A stretch of 64,000 nucleotides of DNA, taken from positions 186,001 through 250,000 of the forward strand of contig CAYRHN010000001.1 of assembly GCA_964424115.1 (NCBI GenBank), given 5' to 3'. The notes under the pieces are model-generated. The model was not told where the DNA came from and ran no database searches. It saw only the letters and a program-made list of their open reading frames with translations. Position 1 is the stretch's first letter; the number at the start of each line of letters is the position of its first letter. The translations under genes were made by a program, and so were the position numbers. Shown piece after piece: positions 32,192 to 41,667 of the stretch. Origin of the DNA: CAYRHN01 sp964424115 (lineage in GTDB: Bacteria > Chloroflexota > Anaerolineae > Anaerolineales > Anaerolineaceae).

Positions 32192-32646
32192 GCGCGGATG
32201 ATCCGATCTCGGTTGTATGTGCTGGGATCCAGGCGGTAGGCAGCCTGGCAGAGGGTGTTGTGGCCTCATATAGCCAGGCGCCCGATACCCTGGAGACATC
32301 CTTGTTGCCGGCATTGTACCCGCTCACCGGGCAGGCGCGCCACGATGCAGAGATCCAGGGAGAGGGCTTTGTCCAGGTCACTCGAACCTACAATGTCCAG
32401 GTGGCTGTGCAAGCAACTGGTCAGGGAACGCCGTCAGAAGTCGAGCAGGATTGCCGCGCACTGATCAGTAGCGTTTGTATGGTCTTCCGGCGCTACCCGA
32501 TGCTGAAGGATGCGCCCGGTGTGCTGCGTTCGATGATCGTTTCCGATTCCGGCCCGGCGCTCCTCACGGAGTGGGGCGGAAAGTATATCGGTTTTGAGAT
32601 CCGGCTTGAGGTGACCACGATCGAGCCGTTAGAGATTGAAGAATAG
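32188..32646 (+). CDS. Tail completion / tail terminator protein
   Basis: Encodes 152 residues, overlapping the connector gene by 4. Pattern: helical start, YPLTGQARHDAEIQGEGFVQVTRTYNVQVAVQA, then IGFEIRLEVTTIEPLE at the end, similar to tail-terminator rings. Position between connector and tube genes supports this. Assignment is moderate. Confidence 0.6.
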   Translation: MSADDPISVVCAGIQAVGSLAEGVVASYSQAPDTLETSLLPALYPLTGQARHDAEIQGEGFVQVTRTYNVQVAVQATGQGTPSEVEQDCRALISSVCMVFRRYPMLKDAPGVLRSMIVSDSGPALLTEWGGKYIGFEIRLEVTTIEPLEIEE

Positions 32647-32655
32647 GAGTTAGCA

Positions 32656-33462
32656 ATGAGCAATACAAGTGGAAAACAATTACCAATCGGGCTGCGCTAT
32701 GCAGCCATCTTTGCGCTGGATGCGACCGGGCGCCCGGCGGCTTCCGGTCTGACAGCCTATGAAGGTCTGGAGATCAATGGCCCGAAGACGTTTACTATCA
32801 ATATCCCTAAGCCTCGCCAGGTGACCCACATAGGCAATGACCGGGTGCTGGCCGTGGACACTCTTCCGCCAACAGAGCCGATCACCGGCGAGCTGCGTGC
32901 ATCGGTAAATGCCTTCGACGTGCACGCGCTGCTGACAGGCACCGAGGTCAACACGGTAGGCGAGGCAACTGAGATCGCCCACGCCACGGATCAGCAGGGC
33001 AACGAGCCGCAGGTGGGCTTGCTCCTGTACCAGATGTCCCTAAACACCGCCGATCGCCTGCGCTGCTACCGTTGCTTTGTCATCCCGCGGGTGGTGTGCA
33101 TTCCCGTTCCTCCGGGAATGAGCGACAATCCCGAGGATGTCACCTACCTGATCAATCCGACCCCGACCAATGAGCGGTTGTGGGGCGCTGCGCTCTCCGA
33201 GTCCGTGGACGGCTACACCGAAGCCGGCGTCTTTGAGTACATGTGCGAAGGTAAGCCTAAGCTGATCTCCTTCCTCGGCGACGGCACAGAGGATGAGTTC
33301 TCCTTCCCGGCGGCTGCCCCAGCTAAAGCCACGGCCAAGATCGCAGTTTTCAAAAACGGAACGGAAATAACCGGCGCGGCGATCACCAAGACCACCACCA
33401 AGATCACTTTCACGGTGGCCCCATCGCTGAACGACAACATCACCGTCTTCTACGAGGTGTAG
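32656..33462 (+). CDS. Major tail (tube) protein
   Basis: Encodes 268 residues behind AGGAG. It starts with a beta-barrel-like GLRYAAIFALDATGRPAAS...YEGLEINGPKTFTINIPKPRQV, and its position before the chaperone and tape-measure genes is that of the tube protein. The last 60 residues (DEFSFPAAAPAKATAKIAVFKNGTEITG) look like a small Ig-like add-on domain displayed on the tail. Confidence 0.7.
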   Translation: MSNTSGKQLPIGLRYAAIFALDATGRPAASGLTAYEGLEINGPKTFTINIPKPRQVTHIGNDRVLAVDTLPPTEPITGELRASVNAFDVHALLTGTEVNTVGEATEIAHATDQQGNEPQVGLLLYQMSLNTADRLRCYRCFVIPRVVCIPVPPGMSDNPEDVTYLINPTPTNERLWGAALSESVDGYTEAGVFEYMCEGKPKLISFLGDGTEDEFSFPAAAPAKATAKIAVFKNGTEITGAAITKTTTKITFTVAPSLNDNITVFYEV

Positions 33463-33463
33463 C

Positions 33464-33895
33464 ATGACAGCCACGCGAAAACCTTCGCAATACGCAGCTG
33501 TGCGCCAGGCGCTGGCCCCACAGGCTGTGGGGACCAGCGCCACGGTCAACGGGAACACGATCGACACCCGCGGCTTTGAATACCTGATGGCTCAGGTAGA
33601 TTTTGGGGCCATCGCCAGCGGCGCTGGGATCAGCCTGACCGTCAAGCTGCAGGAGTCGGATGACGGCAACACCTGGGCAGACATCGCCACCGCTACCACA
33701 GGCGCAGTGCTGAATGCCGGCCAGAACACGGTCAAGCTGTTTGACCTCCTGCTTTCGGCGCGCAAGGCCTTCATCCGCGCAGTGGCCACCGGCGGCGCAT
33801 CCGGCGGCGGCCAGGTAAGCGTGGATATCCACCTCAGCCGGGACACGATCCTGCCGATCTGCGCCACCGCCACCGCCACGGAGGTTGGGTACTAA
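33464..33895 (+). CDS. Beta-rich virion protein, unknown
   Basis: Encodes 143 residues, starting 1 bp after the tube gene. Beta-sandwich-like, with TRGFEYLMAQVDFGAIASGAGIS and QESDDGNTWADI. It lies between tube and chaperone genes. Could be a tail decoration protein. No family recognised. Confidence 0.55.
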   Translation: MTATRKPSQYAAVRQALAPQAVGTSATVNGNTIDTRGFEYLMAQVDFGAIASGAGISLTVKLQESDDGNTWADIATATTGAVLNAGQNTVKLFDLLLSARKAFIRAVATGGASGGGQVSVDIHLSRDTILPICATATATEVGY

Positions 33896-34263
33896 TGGCA
33901 GAAAAAACGCTGGAGTTATCGGTAGAAAGTACCAGCCTGCAGGTCAAGGTGGAACGGGCCACGGTCCTGATCGGAATGCGCCGTACGCGGCTGAAATCCG
34001 AAGCGCTGCAGGAAAAGGATCTGGATCGCAAGTTGTTGCGCATGTACACCTATGCCGATTCGGCAGCCTGTTCCAGCGGAACGCTGACCATCGACGGGAA
34101 GGTTTTGGCCTGGCCGTGTGATTTTGAGACGTTCCTGAACTTGCCTGATGAGCTGATCGGCCCGGTGGAAGAACTGGTCTACCTGGTCAATCCACACTGG
34201 CTGCCGCAAGAGGAAGGGGCTGAGGTCGAAAAAAAAGCCCCGACAGTCTCTACGTCTGGCTGA
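33895..34263 (+). CDS. Tail assembly chaperone, short form (gpG-like)
   Basis: Encodes 122 residues. The place between the tube and tape-measure genes, the small size and the slippery A8 run just before the stop identify it as the gpG analogue. An ending of EVEKKAPTVSTSG is replaced by a longer extension when ribosomes slip back one base at 34230-34236. Chaperones of this kind coat the tape-measure protein during tail assembly and are absent from the virion. Confidence 0.8.
   Translation: MAEKTLELSVESTSLQVKVERATVLIGMRRTRLKSEALQEKDLDRKLLRMYTYADSAACSSGTLTIDGKVLAWPCDFETFLNLPDELIGPVEELVYLVNPHWLPQEEGAEVEKKAPTVSTSG
34229..34236 (+). promoter_or_regulatory. -1 ribosomal frameshift site (A8)
   Basis: Eight A residues read as GAA AAA AAA; the heptamer A AAA AAA at 34230-34236 allows tandem slippage to the -1 frame, which is open to 34484. 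Confidence 0.8.
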
Positions 34264-34484
34264 GCCGTTTCCTGAATTCCACGCCGGATCCCAACCTTCC
34301 GGAAACGGTGGATCTGCATGATGAAGAGCTGGCCCGGCAGGTATTTGCGCTGTGCGAGATGTTTGAGTGGCGCTATCTGCCCAGCCAGCTCTTAGTTGAG
34401 GATGAAGCCTTGATGGATGATCTGGTCACCCTGCGCTGGTTGAAAGCCAAGCTGGAGACCCCGGAGGAAAAACCCAATGTATGA
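34236..34484 (+). CDS. Tail chaperone extension made by -1 frameshift (gpT-like)
   Basis: In the -1 frame from 34236 the sequence reads SPDSLYVWLSRFLNSTPDP... and continues for 82 residues to TGA 34482-34484. It has no suitable start of its own. Joined to 114 residues of the upstream frame it gives a 196-residue GT-like chaperone. Acidic and helical (DEELARQVFALCEMFEW, MDDLVTLRWLKAKLE), as in T domains that bind the tape measure. Its end overlaps the tape-measure start by 8 bases. Confidence 0.8.
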   Translation, partial: SPDSLYVWLSRFLNSTPDPNLPETVDLHDEELARQVFALCEMFEWRYLPSQLLVEDEALMDDLVTLRWLKAKLETPEEKPNV

Positions 34485-36240
34485 GGAACGTGTCCTGAAA
34501 GCGCTGCTTCGTTTTGGCCTGGACAAACAATCCCTGCAGCAGGTGCAGGCCGGTACGAAATCCGTTGGTGAAGCGCTCAAGCAGCTGGAGACCCAGGCCG
34601 AATCCACGCGCCGCAAGATGATGCAGTTCCGCGAGATCGGCAATACGCTCGGATCCATCTCCATGACCATGCGCGACATCGGTAAAGGGATTGGCGGGGA
34701 TCTCGGGAAAGCGCTGGAAAAGGTTGGCAGTATTGGCGATGCAGCATCTCGCGGGATCCGTTTGATCGCGGATGTGCGGATGATCGCGGCATCTGCTCAA
34801 CAGTTGCTGGCAGGCAAGATGATGGACAGCGCCGCCACCAAGAACCTGGCTGCCGCAACCCAGATGCAGACCTCCAGTGCAACCAGCGCAGCTGGTGGCA
34901 TAGGCAGTACGCTCATGGCCGGCTTCTCGGCTGCCTTGCCTTATATCGGCCTGGCATTTGTTGCCGCGACGTTGCTGTCACAGATCGGTGACGGTGTCGC
35001 GGGAGCTGTCGCGGATGCGCTGGAAAAAAAGCGCGATTCCGGCCAAATGACCAACGCGGACTATCTCAAGCAAACCAACCCGGAAGTCTACAACAAAGGC
35101 CTCGACGCGTACCGCCAGATGCAGGAAGATCTCCAGGACATGGAAAGCGACTATGGAAAACGGCGGGTGGAGATCGTCGAAGCTTATGCCAAGCAGGTAG
35201 CCGAAACCGAAGCCAACTACGCCAAACAACGCGCCAGGATCATCCAGGACTTTGCGGATCAACAGCGGCAGGATCAGGAAAATTTCCAGACCAATCGAAC
35301 CCGCCAGTTCCGCGATTTCTACGCCCAACAATCCCAGGCTGAGGCGGATTACTACGCTGAACGCGCCCAGATGGCCTCAGACTACAACCGCGAGATCCAG
35401 CGTATGGAAGAGGATCACCAGCGCGCCATGACCCGCTCCAAAGAGGATCATGATGCGCGCATGCAGGAGCTGCTCGAGGCCGGGGACGTCAAAGGCATGG
35501 AAAAGGAGATGCGCGATTATGAGCGCAACCGCAGCCGTGCTGAGGAAGACTATGGCGTCCAGGCCGGGCGCAAGAACGAGGACTACGGGGCTCAGCTGGC
35601 GGAACGCGAGGCGCAGTTTGCCCAGGAACGGGCGCAGAACCTGCGCGCCTTCCAACAGCGCCTGGCTGATGAATCCGCCGACTTTGCTACCCGCCAGGCG
35701 CAGGCCAGGCAGCAGTATGAAGAACGGCTCAAACAGCTGGATGAGCAGCACCAGGAAGAAATGGACAAGCTGGACCAGGCTAACAAGGAAAAGCTGGCCG
35801 ATCTGGATACCCAGCTGCAGGAAGAGCGGATCAAACGGCGCAAGGCATACAATGATCAGCTCAATGATCTGGGTATCTTCCTGAACAAAGAGGCCAATTT
35901 CTGGAAATCCTTCTTCCAGGGTGTCCTGGATCAGCTCCAATACAATGCCGAACTGAACGGTGTTCCTGGGCGCGCAGCTGGTGGATATGCCGGCAGCGGC
36001 TTGTACCGGTTGGGCGAGAATGGGACCGAATACGTGCTGAACGCGCGCACTACTCGGGCAGCGGAAGTGGCGGCTGGTGGGCGGTTATCTCAGGAACGTG
36101 TGCTGGCTGCGCTGACCGGGCGTGGCAGCGCGGTCACCTGGAATGATCACCGGCGCTTCGATAGCCGCCTGAGCGTTGCCGACCGGCGCTCGATCCAGCA
36201 GGATACCCTGGCGACGATGAAACAGATCTACGGAGGCTGA
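34477..36240 (+). CDS. Tape-measure protein
   Basis: Encodes 587 residues. Start ATG 34477 overlaps the chaperone extension. Residues 1-110 are helical, a hydrophobic segment lies at about 140-175 (GSTLMAGFSAALPYIGLAFVAATLLS), and about 210-470 form an almost unbroken charged coiled coil rich in Gln/Glu/Arg. The last 80 residues have a small globular tip. At the usual 1.5 angstrom per residue it would set a tail of roughly 90 nm. Supports a non-contractile siphovirus. Confidence 0.88.
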   Translation: MYEERVLKALLRFGLDKQSLQQVQAGTKSVGEALKQLETQAESTRRKMMQFREIGNTLGSISMTMRDIGKGIGGDLGKALEKVGSIGDAASRGIRLIADVRMIAASAQQLLAGKMMDSAATKNLAAATQMQTSSATSAAGGIGSTLMAGFSAALPYIGLAFVAATLLSQIGDGVAGAVADALEKKRDSGQMTNADYLKQTNPEVYNKGLDAYRQMQEDLQDMESDYGKRRVEIVEAYAKQVAETEANYAKQRARIIQDFADQQRQDQENFQTNRTRQFRDFYAQQSQAEADYYAERAQMASDYNREIQRMEEDHQRAMTRSKEDHDARMQELLEAGDVKGMEKEMRDYERNRSRAEEDYGVQAGRKNEDYGAQLAEREAQFAQERAQNLRAFQQRLADESADFATRQAQARQQYEERLKQLDEQHQEEMDKLDQANKEKLADLDTQLQEERIKRRKAYNDQLNDLGIFLNKEANFWKSFFQGVLDQLQYNAELNGVPGRAAGGYAGSGLYRLGENGTEYVLNARTTRAAEVAAGGRLSQERVLAALTGRGSAVTWNDHRRFDSRLSVADRRSIQQDTLATMKQIYGG

Positions 36241-36242
36241 TC

Positions 36243-36602
36243 ATGGAATTTGCGATTGGATCTACTCTGGCAGGGATGCAGGAAATACGGGATATGAACA
36301 TCCCCGCTCCGCAATCCACCTACCGGCCATACTCCACCGATATTCGCCTCGGAGACGGCAGCATGCGCGGGATGGGATTTCCGGTGGCCACCTGGCATTG
36401 GGGATTTCTATCCGCTGTACAGCGCGATCTATTGAAATCGTTTTGTGTTGGCCAATCAGCGCTGGTATATATCCGCTCCATCAAAGATGATCTATCCTAC
36501 GCGGATTACCAGGCTGTGATGGTCTGGCCAACGGAAGAGGAGCGCGCCGCCGGCCGCGTGTTGGACTTCACGCTGGAATTTCACCGCCTGGTGGAGGCCT
36601 GA
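36243..36602 (+). CDS. Distal/minor tail protein
   Basis: Encodes 119 residues, directly after the tape measure. The pattern YRPYSTDIRLGDGSMRGMGFPVATWHWGFLS...LEFHRLVEA resembles short minor-tail proteins at the tail tip. It overlaps the next gene by 1 base. Confidence 0.6.
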   Translation: MEFAIGSTLAGMQEIRDMNIPAPQSTYRPYSTDIRLGDGSMRGMGFPVATWHWGFLSAVQRDLLKSFCVGQSALVYIRSIKDDLSYADYQAVMVWPTEEERAAGRVLDFTLEFHRLVEA

Positions 36603-39466
36603 TGGCACGCGCATTGACTGCTACCGAATTGGCTTACATACGTTCCTCCGGTCAGCGCAGCCGGTTGTATCTGGCGATCCACAAGCCGGAGACAGTCTAT
36701 ACCGCCCGGGTCAACCAGACCTCCTTCACCGATCCGGTCACCGAGATCACATACGATGGCGCCTCAGGCACGCTGGGCAATGCCCTGGCGGGTATGACTG
36801 TCTGGGTGGGTACATCCGCCGGCGCGCGGGATGTGGGCATTACCCGGGTACGCAAGACACCCACCGCAAGTGTGCTGTATGTGCCCCCGGGCGAGATCGC
36901 CTGGCAGAATGATCTGTATCTCACGGTTGTGGATGAGTTCCGTCTCTGGACACGCATCCCTCAGCCGATTCTCAATGATCAACTGATGGATTGGGATGTG
37001 GCCTATTCCGACCAGCACAGCCTCTGCAACCCGGTGCCGGTGCTCGGATCGCACGCAGCAGCCTGGCTGGAGAATGGCCAGGCGCAGATATCCTTTGATG
37101 GCTCGGAGAGCTGGGTTCCGGACAGCACGATCAGCGCATACAGCTGGAGCGCGCCGGGATCCTCAGCGATCGATGACAACACCTCAGCCACCCCGCTGAT
37201 CACCTATACCGCTCCCGGAACCTATCGCGTCAGCTGCACGGTCACGGCCGCCAATGGAAAGACGGCCACCGGCTATCGGTGCGTGTTTGTCTTTGATGCA
37301 GATCACCCTGCAGTAAGAGAATTCCAATTGCGCGGCAGCGTGCGCGGGGATGTGGATTCCGGCGGCTGGTCATTCAGCGTGGAGATGTTCGACCAATGCG
37401 CGCTGGACGAGCTGGTGGAAGGCGGCCTGGTGATGCTCTTCGCCCAGGACTGGTACGGGGATGACCAGGTCAGTATTGGCCCTGTTGCGGGCCGCGAGAA
37501 TGTGATTGCCTGGGGCTGGATCGAAAACGAAAGCCTGGTGATCGAGCCGGAGACCGGTACTGCCTCGTTCAATGTGCAGGGGCCGGCCTGGTGGATGCAG
37601 CAGTGCCATGCCGCAGCTGCGCATGTGCGCCAGGTGGTAACGGCACCGGCCAAGTGGGTGGAATTCGAGGATCTCACGATCGACAAGTGGGTGTGGCACC
37701 TGATCACCTGGCGCAGCACAGCGGCAATGGTCATCGACGTGCTGCCGTCCTATGATCCTCGCTATTCTGGGGGTTTCGAGGCGGAAAGCGGATCGCTGTG
37801 GGATCATATCCGCGAGGTATGCCGCAACCGCATGGCAACCATCCTGCCGGTGTGTGACCGCTATGGCAGGTTGATCATCGAGGCCGATCCGCAGCTTGTT
37901 CCGGTGGCCAGCCGATCCAGCATCCCGGTGGTGCAGGCACTGGAAGATGGCGATTGGCGTGAGCAGATCGAGATCGAGCGCCGGACGATCCCTACCGCCA
38001 GCCAGGTGGAAGTATGCGGCGCGGGCAGCGAGACGGTCACGGCCTATTCCCAGCTCTGGTATGCCCGGGCGTTGTCGAAGTTCGAGCAGGCGCTGGGATC
38101 GATCCAGGTCTATGATCGAATTGTGGCCACAGATCAGGACGAGGTCAACGAGATCTGCGGCCTGATATATGGCAAGGCGAATAATCCATATCCCCTGATC
38201 GTGATCCAACTGGCCGGCAACCAGCGCATGGTGGATATCGGCCCGCAGCAATATCTCACGCTCAGCATCGATGCCGCACAAAATCCGCGCGGGATCACCT
38301 GGTCAGAGCAGCGCCTGGTCACGCGGCGGGTGACATTTGCCTATGACCAGGAGAACGGTGTGTTCCTGACCAGCGTGGAGTGCGAAGCGGAGAGCCTGCC
38401 GGCAGCGGCCGTTCCGTATTATCCCCCTCCGGAACCGGTGAACAACGATACGCCAGAGCCCTCCACAGGCACAAATTTCAACTGGAGTTGGCCAACTCTG
38501 ATCAATCCTCCATCCTGGATCCCGCCGGAGATCCCCCCCGATGCGGATGTATGCCCCAGCTCAGCGCCGGCCAATGGGCCATTCGATTCCTGGATCCGGG
38601 GTACGTTGTATGACACGGATTTCAAAAGCAAGTATGGGGCCTTGCGCTGCCGTTTGCGGGGGTCCGGAGCTGCTCATCCATCGACGTACCAGATCAACGG
38701 CCGGTTCTACAAACGAAATATCGATGCCGGAGAAACAGCTTGGGCAGAAACCACCGAGGATGATTTCTATACCGTGTATGGAGTCGCCAGCGGCAGCCGG
38801 ATCGTTACCGGGGTCAAAGATGCCGTGATCAGCCCGGGCCTCATCCGTACTGGTACATTCTCTCCACCGGCCAATGCCGAGATAACGCACATCGAAGTGT
38901 CCATGAACAACAATATCGGGCTGGGATTTTATGACTACGCCGAGAATGGATCGTTTGACCGCACCACGATCCTGGATACCAGCAAGTTCTTCAACCTGCG
39001 GACCGGCGGCGTGTATGCCTACGTCCTGTGGAGCTTGCAGGGCCAGGCAATCCCGGCCGGATGGTATTGCCAGCTGGATGATGTGGGTTTCCTCCTGTAT
39101 TACAAGGACCTGCCCTCAGCCAAATATGCCCAGGTGCGCCGGAAGATCTCTGTTGGGAATGGAACTCTGAGCCTGTCAGCTACAACCTGGTCAATACGAA
39201 ATCAGTCAACGATCCCGCCGCTGTATTCAGGAACTGCCACCTATGTGTCCGGGGTGAGTGATCACTCCGCGACAGTGCAGCTGGGAAGCGCAGGCAGCGG
39301 AGGACGCTATGTGAAGGTGGCAGATGCCTTGCGGGTGACCACGCCCACTCCGATGAGCACGTTCGACTATTTCCTCGTCTACCAGGTCTGGATCACGCCA
39401 ATGGCATCCCGCCGCATCGACTTCGACAACGCCTATTTGTGGAACGTTTGCCCTCCGGAGGATTAA
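36602..39466 (+). CDS. Tail tip / baseplate protein with PKD-like domain
   Basis: Encodes 954 residues. Residues about 1-150 are tail-hub-like. About 160-235 are a PKD-like Ig domain (FDGSESWVPDSTISAYSWSA...YTAPGTYRVSCTVT). About 240-610 look like a tail-associated hub (SFSVEMFDQCALDELVEGG, GTASFNVQGPAWWMQQ). After a Pro-rich linker (residues about 600-660) there is a beta-rich C-terminal part that may bind the host. No peptidase motif is evident. Confidence 0.65.
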   Translation: MARALTATELAYIRSSGQRSRLYLAIHKPETVYTARVNQTSFTDPVTEITYDGASGTLGNALAGMTVWVGTSAGARDVGITRVRKTPTASVLYVPPGEIAWQNDLYLTVVDEFRLWTRIPQPILNDQLMDWDVAYSDQHSLCNPVPVLGSHAAAWLENGQAQISFDGSESWVPDSTISAYSWSAPGSSAIDDNTSATPLITYTAPGTYRVSCTVTAANGKTATGYRCVFVFDADHPAVREFQLRGSVRGDVDSGGWSFSVEMFDQCALDELVEGGLVMLFAQDWYGDDQVSIGPVAGRENVIAWGWIENESLVIEPETGTASFNVQGPAWWMQQCHAAAAHVRQVVTAPAKWVEFEDLTIDKWVWHLITWRSTAAMVIDVLPSYDPRYSGGFEAESGSLWDHIREVCRNRMATILPVCDRYGRLIIEADPQLVPVASRSSIPVVQALEDGDWREQIEIERRTIPTASQVEVCGAGSETVTAYSQLWYARALSKFEQALGSIQVYDRIVATDQDEVNEICGLIYGKANNPYPLIVIQLAGNQRMVDIGPQQYLTLSIDAAQNPRGITWSEQRLVTRRVTFAYDQENGVFLTSVECEAESLPAAAVPYYPPPEPVNNDTPEPSTGTNFNWSWPTLINPPSWIPPEIPPDADVCPSSAPANGPFDSWIRGTLYDTDFKSKYGALRCRLRGSGAAHPSTYQINGRFYKRNIDAGETAWAETTEDDFYTVYGVASGSRIVTGVKDAVISPGLIRTGTFSPPANAEITHIEVSMNNNIGLGFYDYAENGSFDRTTILDTSKFFNLRTGGVYAYVLWSLQGQAIPAGWYCQLDDVGFLLYYKDLPSAKYAQVRRKISVGNGTLSLSATTWSIRNQSTIPPLYSGTATYVSGVSDHSATVQLGSAGSGGRYVKVADALRVTTPTPMSTFDYFLVYQVWITPMASRRIDFDNAYLWNVCPPED

Positions 39467-41667
39467 TGGGAGAAGTACAGTTACGCAAGTTCGTACAGCA
39501 GCAGTTTGACCGCAAGCAGGATCTCTTGCGTGCCATGCCGGGTAATCTGGGGGATGGACAGGGCAATGTGGATGCCGGGGGAGGCATGGTCTATGCGCGC
39601 ACATCGAACCAGGTGATCACTGTCGTGAATCGCAGGGCGCCGTTGATCAACGAGCTGCCGGTGTGGATCGGCGAGGATCCGCTCCAACCTGGTACGGTCC
39701 AGGTACTGTCGTATCGTGAAACGATGGTGGATCGATCGGCCAGCGGGCCGGTGATCGTGGATCATGGCGATAACCATCGCTTTCCCAACCTGGATACGGT
39801 CTGGGTCGAGTTGGAGCAATTCATGCCGTTTCGGTTGGTGGTTTCTGGTCTGGGATTGATCCTGTATGGCCGCCCGGTGTTCACTGGGACAGAATATGTT
39901 GATGTTCCGGTGACGGATCCCGCGAATCCGATCGACATCTCTCCGTATATTCCAACTACGAGCGATATGGCTGCCTGGGTGCTGATCACGATCTCGGACG
40001 CGGGGGCAGTGGTGAAGACCAAAGGTACAGAAGTGGCTCTTGCGAATCTAGGGCTGGATGATATTCCCGCTGCGCCATCCGGGACGCGGTTCGTTCTGGC
40101 TGCTGTGCGGGTGTATTACGGCCAGGAACGCATCATTCGTAGCCGGGACGGCTCTGACCTGCTGGATCTGCGTTATCCGCTGCGCCATACGCATGTGGCT
40201 GCTGAATTGCCGGCCACCATGACACCGGCAGCCCACGCATCTACCCACATCAGCACCGGATCGGATGCGATAGCCGGGGCGGTGGCGGGCGGAGCCAGCG
40301 GACTGATGACTGGAACGGATAAGACCAAGCTGGACGGGATCGCTGCCGGGGCGGAGGTCAACGTAAATGCCGACTGGAACGCTACCAGCGGCGACGCGGA
40401 AATTCTTAACAAGCCGACTACATTGGGGGACATGACTAAAGCCACCTATGACACGGATGCGGACGGGGTCGTGGATAATGCGGAAGCGGTTAATGGCTTG
40501 ACACCTACAATGGTACCGACAGCAGGTAGTATTCCGGTCTCTCAAGAGGATGGAACTTTAAATGGTTGGATCTCCCAGGCCAGCGAGAGTGCAAAAGGGC
40601 TAGTTGAGTTGGCCACCAGCGCGGAAACAACCGCCGGGCTGGCTGTGCAGGCCAGCGACACCCGATTGTCGAACGCGCGCACTCCAACGGCTCACGCAGG
40701 AACACACATTACCGGAAGCGCAGACGTGATCGCCAGCGCAGTGGCGGGCGGGAACGCAGGCTTGATGACCGGGGCAGACAAGACTAAGTTGGACGGGATC
40801 GAATCGGCAGCAGATGTTACCGACGCCGGGAACGTAGGGAGCGCAATCAACGGGGTCGCAGCCAAAAAAATTCCGGTGGATGGAGATGAAACAGCGTTGA
40901 TCGATAGCGCGGCGAGTAATGTGCTAAAGAAATTAACCTGGGTAGACATCAAAGATACACTCAAAACCTATTTTGACACGTTGTACGCGCTGGTAATCCA
41001 CAATCACGCAGGCAGCGCAATCAATTCTGGCTCGGTCGGCGTGGCTTACGGCGGAACAGGGCAGACAAGTTATACCAATGGTCAATTGCTGATCGGCAAC
41101 ACGACCGGGAACACGCTCGCAAAAACGACGCTGACCGAAGGTGAAGGTATTGACATCACGAACGGGGCGGGGAGTATCACCATAGCCGGGGAAGATGCCA
41201 GCCCCAGCAATAAGGGGATCGTGGCAATTGCTACCGGCGCCGAGCTGGACACCGGAACGGATGACGCGAAAGCTGCAAGCGCGAAGGCGCTCGCCGACTC
41301 GAAGTACGTCACCGAGGACGCCACCGTGACCCTGTCGAATAAGCGGATCACCCCCCGGGTGGATACTACTGCCAGCGGCAGCACGATCACACCGACAGGT
41401 GACAGCAGCGATCTATACACCGTTACTGCACTTGCCGAGGCCGCCACGATCGCAGCTCCCAGCGGAACGCCGGTCAACGGGCAGCGCCTGGTATTGCGGA
41501 TCAAGGACAACGGTGTTTCCAGGGCTTTGACCTGGAACGCAATTTACCGGGTTTGCGGCGTCACCCTCCCGACGGCGACCACGATCAGTAAGACCCACTA
41601 CGTCGGCATGATCTACAACAGCGCGGATAGTAAGTGGGATGTCCTGGCGGTAGGAAAGGAAAGCTAA
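39466..41667 (+). CDS. Tail fibre protein with repeated modules
   Basis: Encodes 733 residues from ATG 39466 behind GGAGG; its first base is the last base of the previous stop. A conserved N-terminal attachment part (1-230) is followed by two related modules (GLMTGTDKTKLDGI about residues 284-297 and GLMTGADKTKLDGI about 436-449). A Gly/Thr-rich shaft with YGGTGQTSYTNGQLLIG and a C-terminal beta domain come next. This is the usual layout of trimeric fibres that recognise the cell surface. Module duplication suggests recombination-driven host-range change. Confidence 0.8.
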   Translation: MGEVQLRKFVQQQFDRKQDLLRAMPGNLGDGQGNVDAGGGMVYARTSNQVITVVNRRAPLINELPVWIGEDPLQPGTVQVLSYRETMVDRSASGPVIVDHGDNHRFPNLDTVWVELEQFMPFRLVVSGLGLILYGRPVFTGTEYVDVPVTDPANPIDISPYIPTTSDMAAWVLITISDAGAVVKTKGTEVALANLGLDDIPAAPSGTRFVLAAVRVYYGQERIIRSRDGSDLLDLRYPLRHTHVAAELPATMTPAAHASTHISTGSDAIAGAVAGGASGLMTGTDKTKLDGIAAGAEVNVNADWNATSGDAEILNKPTTLGDMTKATYDTDADGVVDNAEAVNGLTPTMVPTAGSIPVSQEDGTLNGWISQASESAKGLVELATSAETTAGLAVQASDTRLSNARTPTAHAGTHITGSADVIASAVAGGNAGLMTGADKTKLDGIESAADVTDAGNVGSAINGVAAKKIPVDGDETALIDSAASNVLKKLTWVDIKDTLKTYFDTLYALVIHNHAGSAINSGSVGVAYGGTGQTSYTNGQLLIGNTTGNTLAKTTLTEGEGIDITNGAGSITIAGEDASPSNKGIVAIATGAELDTGTDDAKAASAKALADSKYVTEDATVTLSNKRITPRVDTTASGSTITPTGDSSDLYTVTALAEAATIAAPSGTPVNGQRLVLRIKDNGVSRALTWNAIYRVCGVTLPTATTISKTHYVGMIYNSADSKWDVLAVGKES
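40231..40362 (+). repeat. Tail-fibre module repeat, copy 1
   Basis: Encodes AHASTHISTGSDAIAGAVAGG and then the GLMTG-DKTKLDGI motif; related to 40690-40821. Confidence 0.7.
40690..40821 (+). repeat. Tail-fibre module repeat, copy 2
   Basis: Encodes AHAGTHITGSADVIASAVAGG and the same GLMTG-DKTKLDGI motif; related to 40231-40362. Confidence 0.7.
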
